A stretch of 64,000 nucleotides of DNA, taken from contig NZ_JAUZQF010000013.1 in NCBI RefSeq assembly GCF_030718205.1, positions 186,001-250,000 of the forward strand. Direction: 5' to 3'. The notes beneath the pieces were generated by a model, which was given only the letters and a program-made list of their open reading frames with translations, had not been told where the DNA came from and searched no databases. Position numbers and translations under genes: made by a program. Source of the stretch: Nonomuraea turcica (GTDB lineage Bacteria > Actinomycetota > Actinomycetes > Streptosporangiales > Streptosporangiaceae). Below, one piece after another: positions 33,457-43,102 of this stretch. Within the stretch, counting starts at the first letter, position 1. Each line of letters starts with the position of its first letter.

Positions 33457-36400
33457 TCATTCGTGGTCGGGGAGAGCCGCTTGGATGGGGGTGATGACGC
33501 CGGTCGTCACGAGGATCCCTCGCCCCGGCGGGCCTCCGGTTGCCCCACGGGGCAGCCGAATCGTGAAGAGGTCGCCGTCGGTCTGCCCTTGGACCGCCAG
33601 GAGCACACCCGTACGGGCCTTGCGGGTCTCCGCCACGAACCCGCGGTAGGCGACGGCCAGATCCCCCGTCGTGCCGGCGATCAGCAGCGCGTGATCGCCG
33701 TCTCTCCCCGTCTTGAGCACCTCCTCCAGCGCCGTTCCCAGCGGACCGTCCGCGTTGATCAGCTCGGCGTCGTCGACCAGCACGACATAGTGGTGCAGGT
33801 CCGCGACGAGCTCGGCCAGGTTCGTGGCGTTGGCGTCCAGCACGGCGTGCGCTCCGGCCAGCTCTCTCAAGGGGCTGCGTCTCGGCGCGACGACGATGAC
33901 GGGCGTGCCCTGGGCGAGCAGCGAATGGGCCGCCGACAGCAGCGTCGACGAACGGCCGGAACGCGCGGGGCCGGCGATCACGGCGCCGGGCCCGTGAGCC
34001 AGCAGGTCGAGCCCGAGCGGCGCGAGCGCGTCGCCGCCCGCACCCACCAGCGCCCAGAGCGGCGACGGAGGACTGAAGGCCGGGTCCAGTGCGAGCGACT
34101 GGCCGGCGGTGATGCGCATCGGCAGGGCGTCCACCCGCAAGGGCGGCTCCCCGTGCCAACGCCAGCCATGTGGACCGGCCGCCGGCGGCTGCGCTTGAGC
34201 CGGCCCGGCGGCGGCGCGGGCCACGGTCTGAAGGGCCGCCACCTGCGCGGGGCCGGCGGGATCGGAGGAGAGCAGGGCGATGTGATGCTCGACGATGCCG
34301 TGATCGCCCATGGACAGGGCGCGGCCCGGGGGCATGGAGGCAGGCAGGCCCTTGAGCGGGAACCCGGCCAGGCCGAAGTCGGAGGAGTCGGACAGGCGCA
34401 GGATCAAGCGGTCGTCGAACACCGTGGACACCTGGCCGAGCAGCCCCGACCGGTCACTGGTGATCACCGCCCTGAACCCCACAGCCGCCCCTTCGCGCAG
34501 CAGCTGGAGCAACGACTCGATGAGGCGGCCGTAGTCGTAGCTCTCGAACGCGGCCACGAAGCCTTCCCACCGGTCGAGCATGAACACCAGCCAGGGAAGC
34601 CGATGGCCCGCCTGGCGGTATTCGGCCAGCGACGCGTGCCCGGCCTCGGCCAGCAGCTGCTGACGGCGGCCTATTTCGACCCTGAGCCGGGTGAGCAGGC
34701 GTTCCACCCGGTCGAGCTGGTCACGGGTCACCACCGCCCCGCAGTGCGGCATCGCCACCAGGGGCAGCAGCGCACCCGAGCCGCAGTCGACCGCATGAAG
34801 GTGCACGTCGCCGGGGGAGGCATGGGCCGCTATCGATCCCGCGATCGTCCGCAACGCCGTCGACCTCCCGCTGCGTGCGGAGCCCGCGATGAGCAGGTGC
34901 CCACCGTGGGCCAGGTCCAGCGCGAGAGGCAGCCGGTCCTGCGCCCACGGACGATCCGTCAGACCGAAGGGCAGCGGCGTGACCTCCACCAACGGGTCGG
35001 ATTCCGGCTGCGGCAGGGGCGCGGCCGCTGGGCTCGATGCCGAAGCTCCGTCCGGTCCCAGCGCCGGCTGGCTGAAGCCTTTCACCCGCGCCTGGATCGG
35101 GTTGCCGCGGAAGGGCATACCCGAAGCGTTGAGGGGCGTGGCGGACCCTGACCCGTCCGAGGAGGCGTGGAGGGGGGTGGGGAGGTCCAGGACGAAATGG
35201 GTGGGGAGGGGGTCCAGCCACGGGCTGGGCTGGGCCGGGACGCCGGTCAGCTGGGCGGCCTCGATGAGGGCGTCGGCCACCAACGTGAGGTCCGTGACCG
35301 TCGATTCCTCCTCCGGCTCAGGCGGAGGCGGGAGCGGTTTGCCCAGGGAGCGCCAGCTCACCTCGAGCACCCGGATGTTGCCGGTCGCCGCGGTGTGGGC
35401 GCCCGGCGATGATCCGACGACGTCCTGCGGTGATCCCGGAGGTCTCGCCGGGCTGCGGCCCCCGACCCTGGCCGTCTGCACGGCGGTCGCCGCGCCCACA
35501 CCCGAACGCACGTAGCAGCGGCCCGGTGTGGATTTGGAGATGTGGGCCGCGTCGGGCAGGTCGATGACGTCGGCCGACTCGGCAGGCTCGGTCACGCGAA
35601 GCGCGATCCGCAGAGACGTGTTGGCCTGGATGTCGGCCGTCACCACGCCCGCGGGTCGCTGCGTGGCCAGGATCAGGTGGATGCCCAGCGAGCGACCTCT
35701 GCGGGCGATGTCCACGAGACCGGTGACGAAGTCGGGCAACTCGGCGACCAGAGCGGCGAACTCGTCGATGATCAGCACCAGGCGCGGCAGCGGGACCGCG
35801 CCCGCGTAGTCGTCGATGTCCTTGGCCCCGGCCTTCAGCAGCAGGCGCTCCCTGCGGCGGATCTCCGCCGCCAGCGAGTCGAGCGCCCGTTGCGTCAGAT
35901 GGCCGTCGAGGTCGCTGACCATGCCGACCGTGTGCGGCAGGCGTACACACTCCTTGAACGCGGCCCCGCCCTTGTAGTCGATCAGCACGAACGTCAGCTG
36001 GTCGGGCCGGTTGGCCACCGCCAGCGCGCAGATCAGCGTCTGCAACAGCTCGGACTTGCCCGCGCCCGTGGTGCCGGCGATCAGGCCGTGCGGGCCGTCG
36101 AGCTTGAGATCCACCGAGAACGGTCCCTCGGGCCCGACGCCGATCAGCGCGCTGGTGGTGCCACGGTCGCGCCATCGGGCGGCCAGCTCTTTGCCGGATG
36201 GGTCGGGCATGCCCATCAGATCGAGCAGCCGGACCGCTCCGGGCAGGTTGCCCGCGGGGTCGTCCCTGCTGACGTCGCGGATCGGAGCCAGGGACCTGGA
36301 CAGGCGGTCGGACCAGGCGGCCGACACGAAGTCGCCCAGCACCGGGCCGATGACGTCGAGCCCGCCGCCCCGCAGGTGTACGAGGCCGTCGCCGCCGCAC

Positions 36401-38301
36401 GCGGCCACCGTCTGGCACTCCTCGGGCAGCAGGCGCTGGTCATCGTCGATGGCGAGCGTGTAAACCCCGGAACGGGGTCCCTGGCGCAGCACCTGCGGCA
36501 TGTTGGGCAGGCCGCGCAGCACCTGTGCTCCGTCGAGGATCACCAGCACGTCGTAGGGGCGTACGTCATAGGAGGAGAACGTGGGCTTCTCTGGGCCGCC
36601 GAGGTCGTCCCACCCGCTGGGGATCTTGCCGAGCTCGGGGATCGCGGTGTTCTGGCGCTCGTCGATGAGGGCGGCGAGCTCGGAGACGCGGCGCGCCGCC
36701 GACTCGGGGTCGGTGCCGAACAGCGCAACACACTCCTCGCCTGCACGTGGCGCGCAGTGCGGCAGCCAGCGCATCCAGCCCCAGCGGCGCTCCGCGTCGG
36801 GATGCGCCGACACCACCACGATGGCCAGATCGCGCGGGCTGTGGAGGGTCGCGGCCTGGGCGATCAGCCAGCTCGCCAGGCTGGCCGCGACGGCGCGCGG
36901 GCCGGTGACGCCGGCCACGCCCAGCCGCCGCATCGGCAGCGCCACGGGCACGGAACGGCAGATCGGCGGATCGATGGGCCCGCCCTGCTCCTCCGACAGC
37001 TCCAGATTGGCGGGCAGGTCGGCGAGCCCGATCCGCAGCCTGAGCGCGTCGGAGTCGTGGATCCTGCGCTCCCACAGCCGCCTGCGCGGCCCCGTGGCCG
37101 TGAGCAGCACCTGGGCCGGATCCGGAGCGTCCGCCCTGCGGGCGGCCTCGTCGGCCACCCTGGCCTGCTCGACCGCCTCGTCGTACGCCTGGAGCCGCTC
37201 TTTCCACTCCTTGATCGCCTTCTTGTGCTGCTTCTTGCCGTGACGGCGGTCGCTCCACCACTGGCCGACCATCATGATCGGCGTCATCAGCGCGATGAGC
37301 AGGTAGTAAGGCTGCTTGAGCGCGAACGCCAGCGTCACCCCCAGCGCGGCAGGCAGGAACGCGGCCAGCAGTTGCAGGCGCAGGCCCTCGTTCCTGCTCG
37401 GCTCCTTCGGCCGGACGAACGTGCGCTCGGGCTCAGGACGCCGGAGCCTGGGCGGGCGGTTGTAGGACACGCCGCCCTCGCTCCTGGGCGCCAGGTGCGC
37501 GTCCTTGGGCTCGATCGACGTCAGCACGAAGACCGAGGATCCGCAGGTCAGCACCGCCTGATCGACCCATTGGACGGGTTCGGTGAGCGGCCGGCCGTCG
37601 ATCTGGGGCACCTCTTCGTAGCCGGCCGCGAACTCGGCGGCCTCCCGCTCGGCGACCCGCGCCGTCAGCTCCGCGACCTCGCCGGCCCAGCGGCCCTTGA
37701 GCTTGAGTTTGGGCGCCTGGCCCGGCTGCTGCCACGTGCGCTCGGCGGTGATCGCGTCCGGCGTCACCCGTACGGTCACCGCCTCCGGCGCGAGTGCCGG
37801 ATCGGCGGCGGCGATCGCGCACATCGGATCGGAGCCGATGATGTAGGTGCCCAGCCCCAGCCGGTGCACCGCCCCAGCCGCCGGCCCGCCCACGACCCGC
37901 ACCTCGGCCACCCCACCCGGCTCCTCGATGACCGTGGCCCGGGCCAGGCGGGAATCCAGCGTGACCTTGTCGCCGTCCCGCAGCACGGAGGTGGCGCGGG
38001 CTCGGGGGTCGAGGGGGCGGCCGTCACGCCACATGACCGGCTCCTGCCCGCCCGGCATGCCTGGCGTGCCGGCCCGTTCGGGCCCGCGCGGGCGAGGCAC
38101 GTGGAGCCCGTCGTCGGGTGGAAGCCCACGACCGGCGGACATGCCGTAGGGCGCTCGGGCTCTGGGCAGCCGGACGACCGTCGCCAGTGGCCCGGCGTCG
38201 CTGAGCGCTTCACTCACCCTGGCCACTGTGGTGCTGTCGTCGCCGTCGATCACGACGTCACGGTCGCCCTGCCCGCCGAGCACGGTGAGCATGATCCGCA
38301 T
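33457..38301 (-). CDS. EssC-like FHA-FtsK/SpoIIIE ATPase (second T7SS-type ATPase)
   Basis: 1614 residues from an ATG at 38301 with GGAG upstream. Residues about 1-125 and 130-260 resemble EssC/FHA-type N-terminal domains (VHRLGLGTYIIGSDPMCAI). A membrane pair is at about 308-349. Three FtsK-type domains follow. Domain 1 is intact: GTTGAGKS (743-750) and LVLIIDEFAAL. Domains 2 and 3 have degenerate Walker A, GSARSGRS (1140-1147) and GPARSGRS (1444-1451), with Arg in place of the Lys. The layout follows Firmicutes EssC more than EccC. It probably works with this T7SS or drives separate substrates. It is divergent from the Tad operon. Confidence 0.85.
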   Translation of the reverse strand: MRIMLTVLGGQGDRDVVIDGDDSTTVARVSEALSDAGPLATVVRLPRARAPYGMSAGRGLPPDDGLHVPRPRGPERAGTPGMPGGQEPVMWRDGRPLDPRARATSVLRDGDKVTLDSRLARATVIEEPGGVAEVRVVGGPAAGAVHRLGLGTYIIGSDPMCAIAAADPALAPEAVTVRVTPDAITAERTWQQPGQAPKLKLKGRWAGEVAELTARVAEREAAEFAAGYEEVPQIDGRPLTEPVQWVDQAVLTCGSSVFVLTSIEPKDAHLAPRSEGGVSYNRPPRLRRPEPERTFVRPKEPSRNEGLRLQLLAAFLPAALGVTLAFALKQPYYLLIALMTPIMMVGQWWSDRRHGKKQHKKAIKEWKERLQAYDEAVEQARVADEAARRADAPDPAQVLLTATGPRRRLWERRIHDSDALRLRIGLADLPANLELSEEQGGPIDPPICRSVPVALPMRRLGVAGVTGPRAVAASLASWLIAQAATLHSPRDLAIVVVSAHPDAERRWGWMRWLPHCAPRAGEECVALFGTDPESAARRVSELAALIDERQNTAIPELGKIPSGWDDLGGPEKPTFSSYDVRPYDVLVILDGAQVLRGLPNMPQVLRQGPRSGVYTLAIDDDQRLLPEECQTVAACGGDGLVHLRGGGLDVIGPVLGDFVSAAWSDRLSRSLAPIRDVSRDDPAGNLPGAVRLLDLMGMPDPSGKELAARWRDRGTTSALIGVGPEGPFSVDLKLDGPHGLIAGTTGAGKSELLQTLICALAVANRPDQLTFVLIDYKGGAAFKECVRLPHTVGMVSDLDGHLTQRALDSLAAEIRRRERLLLKAGAKDIDDYAGAVPLPRLVLIIDEFAALVAELPDFVTGLVDIARRGRSLGIHLILATQRPAGVVTADIQANTSLRIALRVTEPAESADVIDLPDAAHISKSTPGRCYVRSGVGAATAVQTARVGGRSPARPPGSPQDVVGSSPGAHTAATGNIRVLEVSWRSLGKPLPPPPEPEEESTVTDLTLVADALIEAAQLTGVPAQPSPWLDPLPTHFVLDLPTPLHASSDGSGSATPLNASGMPFRGNPIQARVKGFSQPALGPDGASASSPAAAPLPQPESDPLVEVTPLPFGLTDRPWAQDRLPLALDLAHGGHLLIAGSARSGRSTALRTIAGSIAAHASPGDVHLHAVDCGSGALLPLVAMPHCGAVVTRDQLDRVERLLTRLRVEIGRRQQLLAEAGHASLAEYRQAGHRLPWLVFMLDRWEGFVAAFESYDYGRLIESLLQLLREGAAVGFRAVITSDRSGLLGQVSTVFDDRLILRLSDSSDFGLAGFPLKGLPASMPPGRALSMGDHGIVEHHIALLSSDPAGPAQVAALQTVARAAAGPAQAQPPAAGPHGWRWHGEPPLRVDALPMRITAGQSLALDPAFSPPSPLWALVGAGGDALAPLGLDLLAHGPGAVIAGPARSGRSSTLLSAAHSLLAQGTPVIVVAPRRSPLRELAGAHAVLDANATNLAELVADLHHYVVLVDDAELINADGPLGTALEEVLKTGRDGDHALLIAGTTGDLAVAYRGFVAETRKARTGVLLAVQGQTDGDLFTIRLPRGATGGPPGRGILVTTGVITPIQAALPDHE

Positions 38302-38655
38302 GGTGCCGTCTCCTCGCTCGACTTCGGCCGCCAAGGTAGCGCCCGAAGCGGGGCTGAGGCCGGTCGGTTGACATCAATGGCATGGCTGGGCGCGGGCGGT
38401 GCAGGGCCCATTGGTAGGTATAAATCCGTAGAACCGGTAATCGTGTGCCCCATGTGACTCAAGTGGCAAACGCGCGGGACTAGCCGGAAAAATCCCCATC
38501 CGTCAACGCGATAGAAACAATAAGCATTGATTATTTCCCATTGACATCCCGCTACCTGCGAAACAAGCATTGGTCCTCGCATTCGGCCCCCGCCATCCGA
38601 ACAAGCCCCACATAATGGCGTGGATTCCGCAAATCACCTTGGGAGCCCCCCACCC
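38302..38655. promoter_or_regulatory. 354-nt divergent intergenic region, EssC-like ATPase / Tad operon
   Basis: No gene is seen here. The stretch is clearly AT-richer than its surroundings. It has two TTGACATC elements (about 38374 and 38541), a TATAAA near 38419, and a direct repeat AAGCATTG at 38522-38529 and 38565-38572, 43 nt apart (about four helical turns). Promoters for the leftward ATPase and the rightward Tad operon must lie here, but no -35/-10 pair with good spacing stands out. Confidence 0.45.
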
Positions 38656-39324
38656 ATGAGGACCAGTGAAAAGCCTGCCGTCAACGCGGCGGCGGGGTTG
38701 TCCGGCCCGGCCTCGCGCAAGCTCCCCGTGCCACCCCGCGAACGCAAGCCGGCCCTGGCCGCGCTCGCCGTCCTGCTCATCCTCGGCGGCGCGCTGGCCA
38801 CGACCCTGCTCGTGCTCAACAGCGGTAACCGCGTCTCCGCCATCAGGGTCACCCAGCAGATCGGCGCAGGTCAGAAGTTCCCGCCTGAGGCGCTCGAAGA
38901 AGTGAAGATCGCCGACACGGGCGTCGACTTCGTCAGCTGGTCGCAGCGCCAGCAGGTGGTCAACAGCTTCGCGGCCGTCACGATCCTGCCCGGAACCCTG
39001 CTGACGAACCAGATGGGCGTCCGGGCCAGCACCGAGCTCGGCGAGGGAAAGGCCACGGTCGGATTGGCGCTCAAGCCAGGACAAATGCCCGCCGGTATCC
39101 AACAGGGCGACCGCGTACAGGTGATATACGTCCCGAGCCGCTCGAGCCAGGGACAAACGCGCGTCCTGGCCTCCAGTGCGCTCGTCTTCGCCGCCGGTGA
39201 CAAGTCCAGATCTGGAAATTCCGGCCAGATCACGGTGGTCGTGGATTCGGCGGGCGCGCCGGAAATAGCGGCGTTCGCCTCCAGCGGTGAGATCGCGGTG
39301 GCCGAGCTGCCGGGGGCACGCTGA
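38656..39324 (+). CDS. CpaB/RcpC-like Flp pilus assembly protein (SAF domain)
   Basis: 222 residues from the ATG at 38656, preceded by GGGAG. A Pro/Arg-rich N-terminus leads to one membrane helix (about 34-55, ALAVLLILGGALATTLLVL). A SAF-type domain follows: VTQQIGAGQKFPPEALEE, then a second part with GDRVQVIYVPS. CpaB-like proteins act in Tad pilus assembly on the outer face of the membrane, perhaps as channel scaffold. It is the first gene of the operon. Confidence 0.8.
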   Translation: MRTSEKPAVNAAAGLSGPASRKLPVPPRERKPALAALAVLLILGGALATTLLVLNSGNRVSAIRVTQQIGAGQKFPPEALEEVKIADTGVDFVSWSQRQQVVNSFAAVTILPGTLLTNQMGVRASTELGEGKATVGLALKPGQMPAGIQQGDRVQVIYVPSRSSQGQTRVLASSALVFAAGDKSRSGNSGQITVVVDSAGAPEIAAFASSGEIAVAELPGAR

Positions 39325-39325
39325 C

Positions 39326-40042
39326 GTGGGACTGATCGTGCTGGCCGCCGACAAGGGCGCGCCGGGGGTGACGACGGCCGCGACGGCTCTGGCCGCGGTG
39401 TGGCCGCGGCCGGTGCTGCTGGCCGAGTGTGACCCGGCGGGCGGCGATCTCGCCTACCGGCTGCCCGCCGCCGACGGCGGCGTGCTCAACCCGGGCAAGG
39501 GCCTGCTCACGCTGGGCGCGACCGCAAGGCGCGGCCTGGAGCCCGCCCAGATCCATCAGCACACGCAGAAGATCATCGGTGGTCTTGACGTGCTGGCCGG
39601 GCTCACCCACGGCGAGCAGGCCGCCGGCCTCACCTGGCTGTGGGGCCCGCTGGGCAGGTCGCTCGCCGCGATCCCGAACGCCGACGTGATCGCCGACTGC
39701 GGCCGCCTCGGCGCGCACCCGCAGCTCGGCGATCTGCTGGCCGAGGCCGAGCAGGTCGTGCTGCTCACCAGGGCGAGCCTCGATCATGTCGCCCACCTGC
39801 GCGAACGCCTCCAGGTCAGCAAGGCCCACGGCGTGGTGGTGATCGCCGACCCGCGTGCCTACCGCGCCTCGATCGAGGACGTCCGCAGGATCGTCGGCCC
39901 CAGCGTGCAGTTCGTCTACGGCCTCGCCTACGACCCCAAGGGCGCCGAGCTTCTGCGCGGCCAGTGGGGCGGCCGCCTGGACCGCTCGCTCCTCATCCGA
40001 ACGGCCCGCGACCTGGCGACGAGGCTGGTGAACCACCGATGA
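39326..40042 (+). CDS. CpaE-like ParA/MinD-superfamily ATPase
   Basis: 238 residues from a GTG at 39326, one base after the preceding stop. The N-terminus GLIVLAADKGAPGVTTAATA is a deviant Walker A where the family's usual GK-T/S is GV-T-T. The later ECDPAGGDLA and DVIADCGRLG strands follow the MinD/ParA fold. CpaE-like proteins position the Tad machine at the membrane. Loss of the Walker Lys makes ATP hydrolysis doubtful. The stop overlaps the cpaF start by 4 nt (ATGA). Confidence 0.75.
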   Translation: MGLIVLAADKGAPGVTTAATALAAVWPRPVLLAECDPAGGDLAYRLPAADGGVLNPGKGLLTLGATARRGLEPAQIHQHTQKIIGGLDVLAGLTHGEQAAGLTWLWGPLGRSLAAIPNADVIADCGRLGAHPQLGDLLAEAEQVVLLTRASLDHVAHLRERLQVSKAHGVVVIADPRAYRASIEDVRRIVGPSVQFVYGLAYDPKGAELLRGQWGGRLDRSLLIRTARDLATRLVNHR

Positions 40043-41334
40043 TCGATCACTCGCTGGTCAAGCGGTTCCGCCAGGAGGTCGGCGACCGCCTGGCCCACCA
40101 GCGCAGGCTCGACCAGGCCAACGGCCTGCCCGCGATGACCGGGGAGGACGAGCGCCAGTTCGCCAGGGCGCTGATCTCCCAGGTCCTCGAGGAGCACGCG
40201 CGCAGTGAGATCGGCCTCGGCCGCACGCCTCCCACGGTGGAAGAAGAGGAGGCGCTCGCGGCCGGCATCCATGCCGCGCTGTTCGGCGTGGGCCGCCTGC
40301 AGCCGCTGCTCGACGACCCCGAGGTCGAGAACATCGACATCAACGGCTGCGACAGAGTCTTCGTCAGCTATGCCGACGGCCAGGAGCTCACGCAGGACCC
40401 GGTCGCCGAATCCGACGACGAGCTGATCGAGCTGATCCAGATCCTGGCGGCGTACTCGGGCCTGTCGAGCAGGCCGTTCGACACCGCGAACCCGCAGCTC
40501 GACCTGCGCCTTCCCGACGGCTCCAGGCTGAGCGCGGTCATGGACGTCACGGTACGGCCCGCGGTCTCGATCCGCCGCGCCCGCCTGGGCAAGGTCTTCA
40601 TGTCTGATCTAGTCGGCAACGGCACGATAAGTCAGGACGTGGGGAGGTTCTTGAGCGCAGCCGTCGCCGCCCGCAAGAACCTCATGATCGCCGGCTCGAC
40701 CAACGCCGGCAAGACCACCCTGCTGCGGGCCCTGGCCAACGAGATCCCGCCCAGCGAGCGCCTCATCACCGTCGAACGCGCCCTCGAGCTAGGCCTCGAC
40801 CAGTTCCCCGAGCTCCATCCCAACGTCGTCGCCTTCGAGCAGCGCCTGCCCAACTCCGAGGGTCAGGGCGAGATCTCCATGGCCGAGCTGGTCAGGCGCT
40901 CGCTCCGGATGAACCCCAGCCGCGTCATCGTCGGCGAGGTCCTCGGCGACGAGATCGTCACCATGCTCAACGCCATGACCCAGGGCAACGACGGCTCCCT
41001 GTCGACCATCCACGCCAACTCCAGCATGGAGGTCTTCAACCGCATCGCCACCTACGCCCTGCAGGCCAGCGAGCGCCTGCCCATCGACGCCACCCACATG
41101 CTCATCGCGGGCGCCATCGACTTCGTGATCTTCATCGAGAAGCGCAACGACTACCACCGCGGCGGCACGCTGCGCCGCTACGTCTCCAGCATCCGCGAGG
41201 TCAACGGCTGCGACGGCCGCGTCCTGTCGAGCGAGGTGTTCATCCCGGGACCCGACGGCGCCGCCGTCCCGCACGCGCCGGTCTCCTGCCTGGACGAGCT
41301 CATGGCGCACGGCTACACGCCGGGGGGGTGGTGA
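40039..41334 (+). CDS. cpaF: Tad pilus assembly ATPase CpaF (TadA)
   Basis: 431 residues from the ATG at 40039 that overlaps the preceding stop. The N-terminal helical domain precedes the secretion ATPase core: SIRRARLGKVF, Walker A GSTNAGKTTLLRAL (about 218-231), the Asp/His boxes ERALELGLDQFPELHPNVVA, Walker B RVIVGEVLGDE, and GSLSTIHANSS. This hexameric ATPase powers Flp pilus assembly with the TadB/TadC membrane platform. Confidence 0.93.
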   Translation: MIDHSLVKRFRQEVGDRLAHQRRLDQANGLPAMTGEDERQFARALISQVLEEHARSEIGLGRTPPTVEEEEALAAGIHAALFGVGRLQPLLDDPEVENIDINGCDRVFVSYADGQELTQDPVAESDDELIELIQILAAYSGLSSRPFDTANPQLDLRLPDGSRLSAVMDVTVRPAVSIRRARLGKVFMSDLVGNGTISQDVGRFLSAAVAARKNLMIAGSTNAGKTTLLRALANEIPPSERLITVERALELGLDQFPELHPNVVAFEQRLPNSEGQGEISMAELVRRSLRMNPSRVIVGEVLGDEIVTMLNAMTQGNDGSLSTIHANSSMEVFNRIATYALQASERLPIDATHMLIAGAIDFVIFIEKRNDYHRGGTLRRYVSSIREVNGCDGRVLSSEVFIPGPDGAAVPHAPVSCLDELMAHGYTPGGW

Positions 41335-41337
41335 CGG

Positions 41338-42186
41338 ATGGCGCTCACGTTCGACCCGCTCGCTCTGCTGGCCGGCGCCGTGGCCGGCGGCGGCCTGTTC
41401 CTGTTCGTCCTCTCCCTGTACGGCCTGCGCCCCCGCCCGTCGCAGCCCAAGCGGCACCTGGTCAAGATGCTGACCACGCGCGCCGCGATCGCCGCCGTGG
41501 CCGCCACCATCGTCCTGGTGATCACCCGCTGGCCGGTCATGGCGGCGGGCACGGTGCTGCTCGTGTTCGCCTGGCGCGGGCTGTCGGGCGGCGCGGCCGA
41601 GGAACGCACCGCGATGCGCCGCCTCGAAGGGTTGGCCGCCTGGACCGAGTCGCTGCGTGACACGATCGCCGGCGCGGCCGGGCTCGAACAGGCCATCCCG
41701 TCGTCCATCAGGGCCGCCGCGCCCACGCTCAGGCCCCACCTGCGGGCCATGGTCGACCGGCTGCACACCAGGATGGCGCTGCCGGAGGCGCTCGCCCTCT
41801 TCGCCGACGAGCTCGACGACCCCTCGGCCGACCTGGTGGTGGCCGCGCTCATCCTCAACTCCAAGCTCCGCGGCCCCGGCCTGCGCGACGTGCTCGGGGC
41901 GCTGGCCGTCTCGGCCCGCGAGGAGCTCGACATGCGCCGCCGCGTCGAGGCCGAACGCCGCGCCACCAGGCGCAGTGTCCAGATCGTCGTGATCACCGCG
42001 CTGGGCTTCGCCGGGATCCTGGTGGTGTTCAACCCCTCCTACGTCGCCGAATACCAGGGCTTGCTCGGGCAGGCCGTGCTCGTGATCGTGGCCGGGCTGT
42101 TCGGGGCCGGGTTCGCCTGGATGAGGCGGCTGGCCAGGTTCGACAAGCCGACGCGGCTGCTGATGGGAGGGGGCGGCCATGGTTGA
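41338..42186 (+). CDS. TadB-like type II secretion F-family membrane protein
   Basis: 282 residues. Hydrophobic helices flank a cytoplasmic T2SSF domain: two near the N-terminus (LLAGAVAGGGLFLFVLSLYG; IAAVAATIVLVITRWP) and two near the C-terminus (IVVITALGFAGILVVF; AVLVIVAGLFGAGFAW). The central domain includes LPEALALFADELDDPSADLV, typical of TadB. It follows cpaF by 3 nt and overlaps the next gene by 8 nt. It should form the inner-membrane platform with TadC. Confidence 0.88.
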   Translation: MALTFDPLALLAGAVAGGGLFLFVLSLYGLRPRPSQPKRHLVKMLTTRAAIAAVAATIVLVITRWPVMAAGTVLLVFAWRGLSGGAAEERTAMRRLEGLAAWTESLRDTIAGAAGLEQAIPSSIRAAAPTLRPHLRAMVDRLHTRMALPEALALFADELDDPSADLVVAALILNSKLRGPGLRDVLGALAVSAREELDMRRRVEAERRATRRSVQIVVITALGFAGILVVFNPSYVAEYQGLLGQAVLVIVAGLFGAGFAWMRRLARFDKPTRLLMGGGGHG

Positions 42187-43102
42187 GGGCGCGCTGGCGG
42201 GCGCCGTACTGGGACTCGGCCTGTTCGTGTTCTTGCGGGCCCTTTTCCCGGCCCGCCCCGGCCTGGTGGCGCGGCTGCTCGCGCTCGATGCCGTACGCGA
42301 GGACGCGGACGCCCCCCGCATCCAGCTCGTGCTGCCGGACGAGGAGGTCAGCGCGTTCCGCCGCGGCCTCGGCGTGCGGCTGGCCCGCCTCTACGGGGCC
42401 CGCGGCTGGGAGGCGAGATCGGTCAAATCGGACCTGGCGCTGCTGGGGCGGTCGTTCGAGGCGTTCCTCGCGACCAAGGCGCTGCTGGCCGCCAGCGGCC
42501 TGCTGGCGTTCCCGCTGCTGCTCGGCTGGCTGGTGCTCATGGGGTGGGGGACCTCGCTCGCCATCCCGTTCTGGTCGTCCGTGCTCGTGGCGATCGTGTT
42601 CTTCTTCCTGCCCGATCTGCAGATCAGGAAGGAGGCGGCGGCCAAGAGACGCGACTTCCGCCACGCCGTGGGCGCGTTCCTCGACCTGGTCTCCATGAAC
42701 CTGGCCGGCGGCCGCGGCGTGCCCGAGGCGCTCATGATGGCCGTCTCGGTCAGCGGCGAGCGCCCCAACTGGGCGATGGGCCGCATCCGCGACGCGCTGA
42801 GCGGCGCGAGGATCGTCGGCATCACCCCATGGCAGGCGCTCGGCCAGCTCGGCGAGGAGATCAACGTCGACGAGCTGCGCGACCTGTCCGCCGCGCTCGG
42901 CCTGGTGGCCGATGACGGCGCCAAAGTACGCGCCTCGCTCACGGCCAGGGCCGCCACCCTGCGCCGCCGCGAGCTGGCGGAGATCGAGGGCCGGGCAGGC
43001 GAGCGCTCGCAGTCGATGCTCGTGGCCCAGCTCCTGCTCTGCGCCGGATTCGTGATTTTCCTCAGTTTTCCCGCCGCTATGAAGATGTTGGGGGTCTCGT
43101 GA
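42179..43102 (+). CDS. TadC-like type II secretion F-family membrane protein
   Basis: 307 residues. N-terminal helix (LAGAVLGLGLFVFLRALFP), a central pair of helices near 95-145, the T2SSF domain with VGAFLDLVSMNLAGGRGVPEAL, and a C-terminal helix LLLCAGFVIFLSFPAAMK. The LDLVSMNLAGGRGVPEA stretch is conserved in actinobacterial TadC. It overlaps tadB and the pilin gene (GTGA) and is the second platform protein. Confidence 0.88.
   Translation: MVEGALAGAVLGLGLFVFLRALFPARPGLVARLLALDAVREDADAPRIQLVLPDEEVSAFRRGLGVRLARLYGARGWEARSVKSDLALLGRSFEAFLATKALLAASGLLAFPLLLGWLVLMGWGTSLAIPFWSSVLVAIVFFFLPDLQIRKEAAAKRRDFRHAVGAFLDLVSMNLAGGRGVPEALMMAVSVSGERPNWAMGRIRDALSGARIVGITPWQALGQLGEEINVDELRDLSAALGLVADDGAKVRASLTARAATLRRRELAEIEGRAGERSQSMLVAQLLLCAGFVIFLSFPAAMKMLGVS

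Noticed and set aside
35542..38457. 971-codon plus-strand open frame opposite the EssC-like ATPase
   Set aside because: The composition is Arg/Gln/His-rich without motifs, whereas the minus strand carries FHA and FtsK motifs.
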